From assembly GCA_019359235.1 (NCBI GenBank), contig JAHHHT010000032.1, forward strand, positions 37,345-101,344: a stretch of DNA of 64,000 nt. The letters are read 5' to 3'. Source of the stretch: Oscillatoria princeps RMCB-10 (GTDB lineage: Bacteria > Cyanobacteriota > Cyanobacteriia > Cyanobacteriales > Oscillatoriaceae). This document shows, one piece after another, positions 54,694 through 63,881 of the stretch (position 1 is its first letter; each line of letters opens with the position of its first letter). The position numbers and the translations under genes were made by a program. The notes under the pieces were generated by a model that was not told the origin of the DNA, ran no database searches, and saw only the letters and a list, made by a program, of their open reading frames with translations.

Positions 54694-56619
54694 TTAAGGA
54701 GTCCTGGCAAAAGAAATGACTGCGCGAAACCCGATGAGGCCATACCAGACGTCCGGCTCGTACCTGGCGCGGCAAGCCGCATGGCAATACCCGGGGTCGA
54801 TGTACCAAGAACCCCCACGCAGCAACCGGTAATTTTTGTTTCCGTCAGATTCCCAGACACTCCCATCAGACGGCGCACCGGCATAATTATCGTGCCAAAA
54901 ATCGGCGCACCACTCCCAGACATTCCCGTGCATGTCGTACAGTCCAAAGGCATTCGGCGGAAAACTCCCCACATTCGTTGTTTCCTGGCGGTACTTGCCT
55001 TTTGGCCCTGAGGCGTAGGCATAGTTACCATCATAGTTAGCCAAATCGGGGGTAATTGTTTCGCCAAAGTGGAACGGAGTTGTAGTTCCCGCGCGACAGG
55101 CGTATTCCCATTCCGCCTCGCTGGGTAAGCGATAGTCGCGCCCGGTTTTTTTGGACAGTCGGGCGCAAAATTCCATCGCATCCTCCCACAATACATTCTC
55201 CACCGGCCTGTTTGCGCCTTTGAATCCAGACGGATCGGGATTTAAGTCGCGGCTGACTTTGGGCAAAAGGGCGACAGCTTTCCACTGCGCCTGAGTTACG
55301 GCGTACTTTCCCATAAAAAAGGGTTCCAGCTTCACCCGGTGCTGCGGACTTTGGTTGCCATATCGGTTGTCATATCGCCCTGATGTAGAATCTGGCGAAC
55401 CCATCAGAAAAGTTCCCCCCGGAATCGATACCATTTCCAGCATCACCCCGCCTCCCAAGTCTTCAGGGAAGTATTCAGCTTGGCAGTGACTGCGGTTGAT
55501 TTCTCGCCCCCGCGCGTCTACTGTCACTGTGTCAAAGGCGAATACAGTCAGATCCCCCCCTTGCCGGGGCGGGCACGGGGGCACCGCCCCTACAAGGGGG
55601 GGAACCGGAAATTTTAGCCCCCCCTTTTCAAAGGGAGGTTGGGGGGGATCGCTTTGCCCGACTTTTTTAAAGGGGGGTTGAGACAAAAGCGCCGCCTCCC
55701 ACCACTTGCGCACACTAGAAGGGCGTTTTTCTTTCTGCAAAACTAGCGCCGCCGCTACCATAGTCTGCCAAGGTTCTGCCAAACCGACAGGTTTCCAATT
55801 ATCGCCCATAAGCACGCGACTGAGGGCGGGTTCGGGGCGGGTGCCAGTGAGCATTTCGTGCAGCACCATCCCCAGTTCAAATATATCACTTTCTGCTCCC
55901 ACCTTCTGGACGCCAATAATTTCCGGTGCGGCGTATGCTTCGGAAAAAGAGCGGGTGCTGCTTTTGGTGCTTCTGCCACTGCTTTCTTGTTTCGCCGCCC
56001 CAAAGTCTACCAGCACTGCGCGACTGTCTGGTGACAGCAGGATGTTCTCCGGTTTGATGTCAAGATGGTAGATACCGGCATCGTGAACCGCTTGCAAAGC
56101 TGCCACCAATTGCCCCATGATTTCCTCAACTCGTCTGGCAGGCAATTTTTTCCCCGGTTGCGCGTCTAACTCCTGCCGCAGGGTTTTTCCCGCGATAAGT
56201 TCCATTACCAGATAAGCCGTACCGCGCTCTTCAAATAAGTCCCGCACCCCCACAATATTGGGGTGACTGAGCTTCGCCAAAATCCGCCCTTCCCGCAGGA
56301 ATCGCTCTTTCCCTCGCTGGTAAGCTTCTTCTTGGGTGCGGGGCACGCTCAAACTGCCGGTTTTCCCGTTGCGAACTGCACACTCTTGGGGGTAGAATTC
56401 TTTGATAGCCAGTAGCTGTTCGAGGAGAGTGTGGTGAGCGCGGTAGGTGATGCCAAATCCGCCGCGCCCCAAAGCGTATTCTATTTCATAAGTTCCCGAT
56501 TTCAGCTGGGTGCTGTTGGGCAGCACGTCGCGCAGCAAGGAGGGCAGATGCACCCCGCAGTTGGGGCAGAGTTCTGCTTTGAGGGCAATTCCGTCTTTAT
56601 AGCAGTTCAGGCAGCGCAT
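54694..56619 (-). CDS. Ser/Thr kinase-formylglycine-generating-enzyme-like fusion, copy 1
   Basis: About 641 residues. A zinc ribbon (CLNC...CPNC, residues 3-24) precedes a protein kinase domain (about 40-300: Gly loop LGRGGFGITYR, Lys in AIKEFYP, catalytic loop HLDIKPEN with HLD instead of HRD, DFGAAK). A repeat-derived linker follows, then a SUMF1/FGE-like domain (about 405-641: MVSIPGGTFLMGSP, PVENVLWEDAMEFCARLSKKTGRDYRLPSEAEWEYACRAG, NVWEWCAD, RGGSW, GFR). FGE-like domains in such fusions often lack the active Cys pair and act in protein binding. Start at ATG 56619 is favoured because a TATAAT box overlaps the upstream in-frame ATG. Confidence 0.9.
   Translation of the reverse strand: MRCLNCYKDGIALKAELCPNCGVHLPSLLRDVLPNSTQLKSGTYEIEYALGRGGFGITYRAHHTLLEQLLAIKEFYPQECAVRNGKTGSLSVPRTQEEAYQRGKERFLREGRILAKLSHPNIVGVRDLFEERGTAYLVMELIAGKTLRQELDAQPGKKLPARRVEEIMGQLVAALQAVHDAGIYHLDIKPENILLSPDSRAVLVDFGAAKQESSGRSTKSSTRSFSEAYAAPEIIGVQKVGAESDIFELGMVLHEMLTGTRPEPALSRVLMGDNWKPVGLAEPWQTMVAAALVLQKEKRPSSVRKWWEAALLSQPPFKKVGQSDPPQPPFEKGGLKFPVPPLVGAVPPCPPRQGGDLTVFAFDTVTVDARGREINRSHCQAEYFPEDLGGGVMLEMVSIPGGTFLMGSPDSTSGRYDNRYGNQSPQHRVKLEPFFMGKYAVTQAQWKAVALLPKVSRDLNPDPSGFKGANRPVENVLWEDAMEFCARLSKKTGRDYRLPSEAEWEYACRAGTTTPFHFGETITPDLANYDGNYAYASGPKGKYRQETTNVGSFPPNAFGLYDMHGNVWEWCADFWHDNYAGAPSDGSVWESDGNKNYRLLRGGSWYIDPGYCHAACRARYEPDVWYGLIGFRAVISFARTP
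55550..55651 (-). repeat. 'agatcccccc' element within kinase copy 1
   Basis: The dispersed C/G-rich element (compare 6395-6494) is read in frame as a Pro/Gly/Lys-rich linker (SDPPQPPFEKGG, PPCPPRQGGDL) between the kinase and SUMF domains. Confidence 0.8.
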
Positions 56620-56649
56620 GGGCAGTATCCGATTAACGCCGATACAGCG

Positions 56650-56678
56650 ATTATACATCAGGTGTGCCGGTGGGGCAA
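56650..56678 (-). promoter_or_regulatory. Sigma70-type promoter of kinase copy 1
   Basis: TTGCCC (-35, 56673-56678), 17-base spacer, TATAAT (-10, 56650-56655). Transcription would begin near 56643, just inside the upstream in-frame ATG at 56658, so translation is expected from 56619. Copy 2 keeps TATAAT (59131-59136), with TTCCCC at 59154-59159. Confidence 0.5.
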
Positions 56679-56689
56679 TTGGAGGTGCC

Positions 56690-57160
56690 GGTGGGGTTGG
56701 GGATGCCGGTGGTGCCGGGGCGGGTTTATATAGATGCGGGTTGTGTGGCGCAGATTTCGGTTGAACCCCCCCTACAAGACATATTCATATGTAGGGGCGG
56801 GTTCACAGATAACCTCTGCTTCCCATAAATATGTCAGATAAACCCGCCCCTACAACAGGTTTATATATATAAAATCCAGGCAATTGGGGATGCCGGTGGG
56901 CTTGGGGCGGGTTTATGTAGATGCGGGTTGTGTGGCGCAGATTTCGGGTGAACCCGCCCCTACAAAAAACCGGCATCTGTGGGGGGCGGGTTTATATGGA
57001 TGCCGGTGGGGTGGAAAATATGCGGGCTTAGGTGCCGGAGAAACCTCAGATTGACGAACAATACGCTTTTTTTGAAAAAAAAAAAAAATCGCGCTTTGCG
57101 AAAGCGCGACAAGGAAAAGGGAAAAGAAAACAGGGCAAAGGGTAAAAGGGGAAAGGGGTA
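56690..57160. repeat. Spacer of repeats between the two kinase genes
   Basis: Contains repeated gatgccggtggg, gtttatatagatgcgggttgtgtggcgcagatttcgg (56725-56760 and 56910-56946) and taggggcgggttca units. These look like copies of a short unit expanded between the paralogues. No gene. Confidence 0.6.
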
Positions 57161-57165
57161 AAGAG

Positions 57166-59100
57166 TTAAGGAGTCCTCGCCAAAGAAAAGGCTACGCGAA
57201 AACCGAAGAAGCCGTGCGTGAAGTTCGGCATACCCTTGTGGCGGGAAGCCGCACGGCAAAACCCGGGGCGAGTGGTGTCCCAAGAACCACCACGCCGTAT
57301 CGGGAGAGCTTTATTTCCGCCAGATTCCCAGACACTCCCATCAGACGGCGCACCGACATAATTAGCATGCCACGGATCGGCGCACCACTCCCAGACATTG
57401 CCGTGCATGTCGTATAAACCAAAGGCGTTTGGTGGAAAACTCCCCACATTCGTTGTTTCCTGGCGATCCTTGCTTTTTAGCCCAGAAGCGGAGGCATACC
57501 TGCCGTCATAATTAACCAAATCAGTCGTAATTATCTCGCCGAAGTGGAAGGGAGTTGTAGTTCCCGCGCGACAGGCATATTCCCACTCCGCCTCGCTGGG
57601 TAAGCGATAGTTGCGCCCAGTTTTTTTGGACAGTCGGGCGCAAAATTCCACCGCTTCTTCCCAAACTACTGTCTCCACCGGCCTGTTTGCGCCTTTAAAT
57701 CGAAACGGATCTGGATTTAAGTCGCGATTTACCTCAGGCAAAGCTGCGACAGCTTTCCACTGCGCCTGAGTTACGGGGTACTTTCCCATAAAAAAGGGCT
57801 GCACCGTCACCCAGTGTTGTGGATTTTCGTTGTCATGTGGACTTTGGTTGTCACATGGCTCCGTTTCATAATCTGGCGAACCCATCAGAAAAGTTCCCCC
57901 CGGAATCGATACCATTTCCAGCATCAACCCATCTCCCAAGTCTTCGGGGAAGTATTCAGCTTGCCCGCGACTGCGGTTGGTTTCTCGTCCACCGACATCA
58001 ACTGTCACCACCTCGAATTCAAACACAGTTAGATCCCCCCCTTGCCGGGGCGGGCACGGTGCCACCGGCACTACAAAGGGGGGAACCGGAATTTTTAGCC
58101 CCCCCTTTTCAAAGGGAGGTTGGGGGGGATCGCTTTCCCCTTCTTTTTTAAGGGGGGGTTGAGATAAAAACGCCGCATCCCACCAATTGCGCACACTAGA
58201 AGGGCGTTTTTCTTTCTGCAAAACTAGCGCCGCCGCTACCAAACTCTGCCAAGGTTCTGCCAAATCGGCAGCTTTCCAATTATCGCCCATAAGCACGCGA
58301 CTGAAGGCGGGTTCGGGGCGGGTGCCGGTGAGCATTTCGTGCAGCACCATCCCCAGCTCAAAGATATCACTTTCCGCACCCACAGGCTTTCCGCAAATAA
58401 GTTCCGGTGGGGCGTAAGCTTCGGAAAAAGAGCGGGTGCTGCTTTTGGTGCTCCTGCCACTGCTTTCTTGTTTCGCCGCCCCAAAGTCTACCAGCACTGC
58501 GCGACTGTCTGGTGACAGCAGGATGTTCTCCGGTTTGATGTCAAGATGGTAGACACCGGCATCGTGAACCGCTTGCAAAGCTGCCACCAATTGCCCCATG
58601 ATTTCCTCAACTCGTCTGGCGGGCAATTTTTTATCCCCTTGCGCGTCTAATTCCTGTCGCAGGGTTTTCCCCGCGATAAGTTCCATTACTATATAAGCCG
58701 TACCGTGTTCTTCAAATAAGTCCCGCACTCCCACAATATTGCGGTGACTGAGGTTGGCTAAAATCCGCCCTTCCCGCAGGAATCGCTCTTTGCCGCGCTG
58801 GTAAGCTTCTTCTTGGGTGCGGGGCACGCTCAAACTGCCGTTGCTTGCGTTGCGAATTGCCAACTCTTGGGGGTAGAATTCTTTTATGGCAAGTAGCTGT
58901 TCGAGGAAAGTGTGGTGAGCGCGGTAAGTGATACCAAATCCGCCTCGCCCCAAAGCGTAATCTATTTCATAAGTTCCCGATTTCAGCTGGGTGCTGTTGG
59001 GCAGCACGTCGCGCAACAGGGAGGGCAGATGCACCCCGCAGTTGGGGCAAACTTCTGCCTTGAGGGCAATTCCGTCTTTATAGCAGTTCAGGCAGCGCAT
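57166..59100 (-). CDS. Ser/Thr kinase-formylglycine-generating-enzyme-like fusion, copy 2
   Basis: About 644 residues, a tandem paralogue of copy 1 with the same order: zinc ribbon (CLNC...CPNC), kinase (LGRGGFGITYR, AIKEFYP, HLDIKPEN, DFGAAK), repeat-derived Pro-rich linker, SUMF/FGE-like domain (MVSIPGGTFLMGSP, LPSEAEWEYACRAG, NVWEWCAD). The kinase halves are nearly identical; the C-terminal 60 residues differ most (RRGGSWDTTRPGFCRAASRHKG against RGGSWYIDPGYCHAACRARYE), suggesting different binding surfaces. It is followed by the repeat spacer. Confidence 0.9.
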   Translation of the reverse strand: MRCLNCYKDGIALKAEVCPNCGVHLPSLLRDVLPNSTQLKSGTYEIDYALGRGGFGITYRAHHTFLEQLLAIKEFYPQELAIRNASNGSLSVPRTQEEAYQRGKERFLREGRILANLSHRNIVGVRDLFEEHGTAYIVMELIAGKTLRQELDAQGDKKLPARRVEEIMGQLVAALQAVHDAGVYHLDIKPENILLSPDSRAVLVDFGAAKQESSGRSTKSSTRSFSEAYAPPELICGKPVGAESDIFELGMVLHEMLTGTRPEPAFSRVLMGDNWKAADLAEPWQSLVAAALVLQKEKRPSSVRNWWDAAFLSQPPLKKEGESDPPQPPFEKGGLKIPVPPFVVPVAPCPPRQGGDLTVFEFEVVTVDVGGRETNRSRGQAEYFPEDLGDGLMLEMVSIPGGTFLMGSPDYETEPCDNQSPHDNENPQHWVTVQPFFMGKYPVTQAQWKAVAALPEVNRDLNPDPFRFKGANRPVETVVWEEAVEFCARLSKKTGRNYRLPSEAEWEYACRAGTTTPFHFGEIITTDLVNYDGRYASASGLKSKDRQETTNVGSFPPNAFGLYDMHGNVWEWCADPWHANYVGAPSDGSVWESGGNKALPIRRGGSWDTTRPGFCRAASRHKGMPNFTHGFFGFRVAFSLARTP

Positions 59101-59139
59101 GGGCAGTATCCGATTAACGCCGATACAGCGATTATACAT

Positions 59140-60020
59140 TATTTGTGCCGGTGGGGGAAGTGGAGCTTATGGGGATGCCGGTGGGGGAGGCGGGTTTATG
59201 TGGATGCGGGGGGATCATCCCATTTATGTAGGGGCGAAGCATTCGGGCGAAGAATCTATTAGGCCCAACCAATAATTTATAATCCGAATGCTTCGCCCTG
59301 AGAAGGGGACGTGCAAAAACGGGATGCTCCCGGTGCGGGTTGTGTGGCGCAGATTTCGGTTGAACCCTGTTGGCTAATCCGTGAGGGGTTAGACCTTCTC
59401 GATTGGAAGTAAAGAACGGTGTTGCATTGGCGAAGCGAAATTTCGGGCGCAGTCATAAAGATCCCCGCGCCAATGCTTCGCCCCTACACAAGTCCGATGT
59501 AGGGGCGAAGCATGAGCGTGACTGTTTGTGCAATCGGTGAAAGGATTACATCCGCTCATGCTTCGCCATTCCCCTAGCACTACCAGCAGACAAACCCAAA
59601 AACCTACCCTTAAAAGGGGGAATCATAATGGGGTAAGCCCCCATATCAATTCGCCAACAGTCTCTTGAAATCGCGGCTATACAAACGTAGAGCTTAAGTT
59701 GACACCAGTGGTTCCCGTGCCCGCCCTCTTCCGGGGTTCTGTACCCCCAGCGGTTGCGCAGATCATTTAGCCCTGCTATATACGCTCCAAATTACCTCTG
59801 CGAACTCTGCGCCTCTGCGGTTCAGAAAATTTCCTTTGCCATTCTGACCTTATATGCCCGCAACTTTCCCACTGTACAAACCCTAACACAAGTCTCGCTG
59901 TTTGTGCAAGTAGTGCCGGAAAATTTCTGTCACATTCAACTGTCATATAATTTGAGGCAGAGCCTCATTACCTGCGTTCCCAGGCGGAGCCCAGGAACGA
60001 GAGTCAAAACGGGGATTGGC
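59140..60020. repeat. Long non-coding spacer rich in dispersed repeats
   Basis: Holds taggggcgaagcattcgg...ccgaatgcttcgcc (59228-59298), gcgaagcatgagcg...ccgctcatgcttcgcc (about 59510-59567), aggcagagcctcattacctgcgttcccaggcgg (59953-59990) and a ctctgcgaactctgcgcctctgcggttc block. No gene is supported in this 880-bp stretch; longer frames here are composition artefacts. Confidence 0.6.
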
Positions 60021-60803
60021 TTAGTGGGTTGCGATAGAGATTGTCTTGCCCAGAGCCATCAAAGTCCGCTTGAAATGTTCCGCACGGCTGCGGAAATCAT
60101 CGCCCTTGCCCAAGTCAAAAGCCATGCCCCGCCTGCCTTGCAGGAGTTGAAGATAAACTTGACTTTTGGCGTCTCGGGTGCGCCCCACCCAGTAGAATTG
60201 CCCCACACCGGCACTGTCAATTGCCCGCACGACTTCTTCCATGCTTTTGGTTTCCTTGTCGGGGATGTGGGGTGAGGCGTCTGTTACCAAGACGATAACT
60301 TTGTTGCTGCCGGCAGCGAAGGGCTGGCGCAATGCTAGCATAATAGCATCGAGGCTGCTTTCGGGTTCGTCGCCGCCGCCGGTGGCGGTGAGTTTGGCAA
60401 CTTCGCGGCGAAAAGCGGCGGGGTTACTGGTGAAAGGTTCGCCGTCAAAGGTGAGGGCGCGGTGCTCTTCTTTAATCAACCTGTCGCGGAATTCAATCAA
60501 ACCAACGCGGGAGCGCACCCCATCAGAGGCGATGCTGTCAGCAAAAGCGGTAATGGCGTCGCGGATGGCGTTAATTTCGCCTTGCATGCTGCCGGTGCAG
60601 TCGAGCACAAACATGATATCTGCCCTGCGCTTGTTTTCCAAGGTTTGGGCTTGGGTTTTGAGCGCATCAGCGAAACTATCTGCTTCCAGGGGTGGGCGAA
60701 TTTCTACAGTTTTTGCCAGGGGTGCCGGTAGGGCATTACCGCAGTCGGTGCAAAACTTAGCGCTGTCGATATTGGCTGCCCCACAGTGGCTGCATTTTTT
60801 CAT
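60021..60803 (-). CDS. Zinc-ribbon von Willebrand factor A protein (TerY-like)
   Basis: 260 residues. A zinc ribbon (CSHCGAAN...CTDCG, residues 4-22) precedes a vWA domain (about 60-250) with an intact MIDAS metal site: DCTGSM (Asp68, Thr70, Ser72), TATGGGDEPES, and VLVTDASPH. vWA domains bind protein partners through a metal ion. It is the first gene after the kinase pair and forms a triad with the kinase-FHA and PP2C genes, all on the minus strand. Confidence 0.9.
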   Translation of the reverse strand: MKKCSHCGAANIDSAKFCTDCGNALPAPLAKTVEIRPPLEADSFADALKTQAQTLENKRRADIMFVLDCTGSMQGEINAIRDAITAFADSIASDGVRSRVGLIEFRDRLIKEEHRALTFDGEPFTSNPAAFRREVAKLTATGGGDEPESSLDAIMLALRQPFAAGSNKVIVLVTDASPHIPDKETKSMEEVVRAIDSAGVGQFYWVGRTRDAKSQVYLQLLQGRRGMAFDLGKGDDFRSRAEHFKRTLMALGKTISIATH

Positions 60804-61018
60804 CGTTTTTCCTCCTTACGGAAACGTAGGTGCGGGGGATTGAGAGATATTTATAGCACAGCTTTGAATATTAATCAAACCGCCACCATTCTATTCTAAC
60901 TTATCAGTCTGGTAAAAACCAACCTCAAAATTATCGTAGCTAATGAGAGCCAGGAATACAAGAGTTGTAGGGGCGGGTTCAGCCAAAATATTTGAGACAC
61001 AACGAAGAGTCGTAATAA

Positions 61019-61107
61019 ACCCGCCCCCACACCGCGCAAAATCCCCCCACACCCCGCCCCCACACCGCGCAAAATCCCCCCCACACCCCGCCCCCACACC
61101 GCGCCCC
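61019..61107. repeat. Minisatellite between the vWA and kinase genes
   Basis: Three copies of a 31-bp unit, cccgcccccacaccgcgcaaaatccccc, on the plus strand. The rest of 60804-61199 includes taggggcgggttca and an A/T-rich stretch. No gene. Confidence 0.8.
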
Positions 61108-61199
61108 TCATCACCCCGCCTACTTTACCCGCACCCGCCGCTAATTAGAAGGTGAATTCCCCCCTCTCCGCTGACGGATAAGGGGCTAGGGGGTGAGGT

Positions 61200-62405
61200 T
61201 CAACCTTCGCGCAAAAAGGCAAATCGCAAAAACACATCACCGGCTTTAATCCTGTCGCCGTGATAGATTTCCACCGGCTTTTCATCCAGAAGTTTGCCCC
61301 GCAGCAGAGTGCCGTTTTTGCTGCCGGCATCCCGCAGGAAGTAGCGGTTGCCAGAACGAGTGAATTCTAGATGCCGGCGGCTGATACTTTCATCCGCACC
61401 GGCAATATCCGCCCGCCCGAAAACCATCAGCCCACCGTCTTCAATATTTACAAAAGTCCGCGCCTCCTTATTCGTGCCGGATTCCACAATCAATAGGGGG
61501 TAGCGCAGCTGCCAAGTATCGGGGATTGCCGGCGAGTGAGTAATGTAGCCCAAATCAGAGATAATCTCGTCAACAGAAGCGTACCTTTCCTCAGGGTTAA
61601 TTTTAACCATGCGCCGCAGCACGCCATGCGCATGCGGGTAAAAGTCGCAGGAAAAATCGCTCAAATCAATCGCTTCAGTGGGGCGCGGTGTTTGGTTGAA
61701 ATAGGCGGCGCAGTCTTCGAGCCGACACCAGCCTTGGCGCGTCCAAAAGTGTTCTCCCATCGCCAATTCATAGAGGATGTGCCCGAGAGAATAAATGTCC
61801 GCCCGCCCATCAGCGACGTTTGCGCCATCCACCAGCAATTCCGGAGCCATGTAAGGGATAGTGCCGATAATTTCGCCGCTGACAGTTAAGTTTTTGCCCT
61901 TAAATTTGGAAACCCCAAAGTCAATAATCTTGACATTTCCATCGCTGCCAACTAAAATATTAGAAGGCTTGAGGTCGCGGTGGACAATATTGCAGCGGTG
62001 GGCGTCAGAGACACCCAAGAGGGTTTGCTGGAAGATAGTCTGTTTCTGGGTGCCGGTGAGGGTGCCGGTTTCTAGGAGTTTGTCGAGGGATTGAGCGGGA
62101 TAATACTCAAAAAGAATCAGGAAAGTGCTGGCGTCCCATTCGCGCAGCCCGATAACGGGTACAATGTATTCAGAGGGAATAGAAACCTCAGCTTCCAAGC
62201 GCACCCGTTTGCCCAGAATGCTGTCCGGTTTGAGTCCCTGGATCGCTTTGAGGACGTAAAGCTTTTTGGTAGCGCAGTCGGCGGCTTTCCAGACAGAACC
62301 GAAACTGCCGGTGCCGAGAAGTTCCAGGATTTCAACTTCGGAAACTGCGCCAATTTTTACGGAAATGCGCCCGCTAACCATCAGCTGTAAAGTGGGCCAA
62401 GTCAT
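61200..62405 (-). CDS. Ser/Thr protein kinase with C-terminal FHA domain
   Basis: 401 residues. Kinase domain about 25-285: Gly loop GTGSFG (31-36), Lys53, catalytic loop IVHRDLKPSNIL, IIDFGVSKF, and APE in YMAPELLV. The FHA domain (about 310-400: VFGRADIAGADESISRRHLEF, SKNGTLLRG) binds phosphothreonine, so it can read its own or a partner's phosphorylation. Same strand as the PP2C and vWA genes. Confidence 0.93.
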   Translation of the reverse strand: MTWPTLQLMVSGRISVKIGAVSEVEILELLGTGSFGSVWKAADCATKKLYVLKAIQGLKPDSILGKRVRLEAEVSIPSEYIVPVIGLREWDASTFLILFEYYPAQSLDKLLETGTLTGTQKQTIFQQTLLGVSDAHRCNIVHRDLKPSNILVGSDGNVKIIDFGVSKFKGKNLTVSGEIIGTIPYMAPELLVDGANVADGRADIYSLGHILYELAMGEHFWTRQGWCRLEDCAAYFNQTPRPTEAIDLSDFSCDFYPHAHGVLRRMVKINPEERYASVDEIISDLGYITHSPAIPDTWQLRYPLLIVESGTNKEARTFVNIEDGGLMVFGRADIAGADESISRRHLEFTRSGNRYFLRDAGSKNGTLLRGKLLDEKPVEIYHGDRIKAGDVFLRFAFLREG

Positions 62406-62417
62406 AGATTACATCCG

Positions 62418-62496
62418 TTTGTAGTAGGGCTTTAGCCCCAAGGTTCGTAGTAGGGCTTTAGCCCCACAGTTCGTAGTAGGGCTTTAGCCCCACAGA
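62418..62496. repeat. Three tandem 'gtagggctttagcccca' repeats
   Basis: Three copies of a 26-27 bp unit (tagtagggctttagcccca plus cagttcg) in the gap between the kinase-FHA and PP2C genes. A single copy lies near 5315. Each unit has a small ggct/agcc hairpin. Confidence 0.85.
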
Positions 62497-62541
62497 ACCC
62501 CAATGTGTTTAAGAAACCGGCTTTCTAAATATTTCCTATAG

Positions 62542-63423
62542 CTACTGCACTGTCGTATAAGACGACAGCACAATCGTGTCAGCCGGTGTTTTCCGTTCCG
62601 GATGACGCCACAAAATAAGCGTCTGGTTGTCAGTTTCACCGGCATCCTGCGACGCCGCAACCAGCCGGTTTGCCATCTCTTCCAAATCAGAGCCGGCAAG
62701 GATGTCGGCAATTTGCTCATGTTCGAGAGAGCTGCTGACGCCATCACTGCACAGCAGCAGCAAATCCCCCGGTGAGATCGCAACCTGACGCGCCGGCAAA
62801 TCGGGGGGGAGGTGGGAGGAGCCGAGGTAAAGAGTTAGTTGGTTGCGCCCAAAGTGAGAGCGAGCCATTTCAGACGAAATCATACCTTGGCGCAGCAGCG
62901 CACCCGCCAGCGTGTGTTCTTCCGTAACTTGAGTGAGGTTCCCATCTTTTGCCCGATAGTGAAACAGGGGGCTGTCGCCCAAATTAGCCACCACAGCGGT
63001 GTTTTCCAGAATCGCTGCAACCACAACCGTCGAGCCGGCTTTCCCCCAGCGATTCACGTCCACCATTTTCTTGACATAATCGTTAGCTTGTGCTATAGAA
63101 TTTTGCAGAGCCGCAGATAGGGTGTGAGCGTCAGGGGGTGCCGGTGGCTGCAACTGATTGAGGGAGGGCGCGACACTCAGCTGCTCAAACAGCGCCAGAC
63201 TAATCTTGCGCACCGCCTCGCGGCTGACATCTTCCCCGTGAGCGTGTCCGCCCATACCATCGGCAACAGCTAATACAGGAAGGAGCGCTCGCCCCCAACC
63301 CAAAGAGATGGCAAAGATTTGGAAACTGTCCTCGTTATTCTGCCGCTGGTTTATTTCGCTGCGGACAGCGTAGGGAAGTGGCATTTGCTGAAGATCACCA
63401 CTAGAGACTGGCTGACGAGACAT
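62542..63423 (-). CDS. PP2C-type Ser/Thr phosphatase
   Basis: 293 residues from ATG 63423, chosen because aaaggaga lies 8-15 bases upstream; GTG 63456 is in frame but lacks it. PPM motifs: RQNNEDSF, AVADGMGGHAHGE (metal Asp), LLLLCSDGVSSSL and ETDNQTLIL. It removes phosphate from Ser/Thr and probably counteracts the adjacent kinase. Confidence 0.93.
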   Translation of the reverse strand: MSRQPVSSGDLQQMPLPYAVRSEINQRQNNEDSFQIFAISLGWGRALLPVLAVADGMGGHAHGEDVSREAVRKISLALFEQLSVAPSLNQLQPPAPPDAHTLSAALQNSIAQANDYVKKMVDVNRWGKAGSTVVVAAILENTAVVANLGDSPLFHYRAKDGNLTQVTEEHTLAGALLRQGMISSEMARSHFGRNQLTLYLGSSHLPPDLPARQVAISPGDLLLLCSDGVSSSLEHEQIADILAGSDLEEMANRLVAASQDAGETDNQTLILWRHPERKTPADTIVLSSYTTVQ

Positions 63424-63456
63424 AACCGGCTCTCCTTTGCTTTTATGTTGGCTCAC

Positions 63457-63880
63457 GCGATATTTTTAAGTGTAAGTATTGAAGCATAAAAGCTTTTCTA
63501 AACAGAAGAATTGCTTAATTTTTTATCTGATATCCAGTAGTAGGGGCGGGTTCGCCCGAAATCTTGGGGACACAACTCAGGATTATATAGCACTAGCCAA
63601 ATTGATTGGCAGATTAGACATTGAGGGCCGCCGTTAGCGAAGCCGCGCGTAAGGGCGACGCCAGCCCTAAGCATAAATATCGCAGGACAGGCAAGATGCC
63701 TGTCCCTGTCCCTACGAGCGAGCGTTCTGGCCCTAGCCATTGCCCATTGCCAAATCCCCAAATCCCCAAATCCCCAAATCCCGGCTCTTCTTTAAACCGG
63801 CTCTTCTCTAAACAAACTAACAGCAAAAACAGCGAAGCGCCTCCCTGTTCGCACAGAAAAGCGCTTCACTGTTAAATATT
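63457..63880. other. Spacer before the 5S rRNA gene
   Basis: Contains taggggcgggttcgcccgaaatc, an element starting tatagcactagccaaattg (63588), gacaggcaagatgcctgtc, and a heptamer/octamer aaatcccc tract (63746-63782). The sequence gaagcgc..cctgttcgcacagaaaagcgcttc near 63832-63867 is a hairpin just past the 5S 3' end and may be its terminator (read on the minus strand). No gene. Confidence 0.55.
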
Positions 63881-63881
63881 A

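Noticed and set aside
54495..55196. 233-codon minus-strand frame overlapping the end of kinase copy 1
   Set aside because: It is a shifted reading of the SUMF-like domain, whose motifs are only in the main frame.
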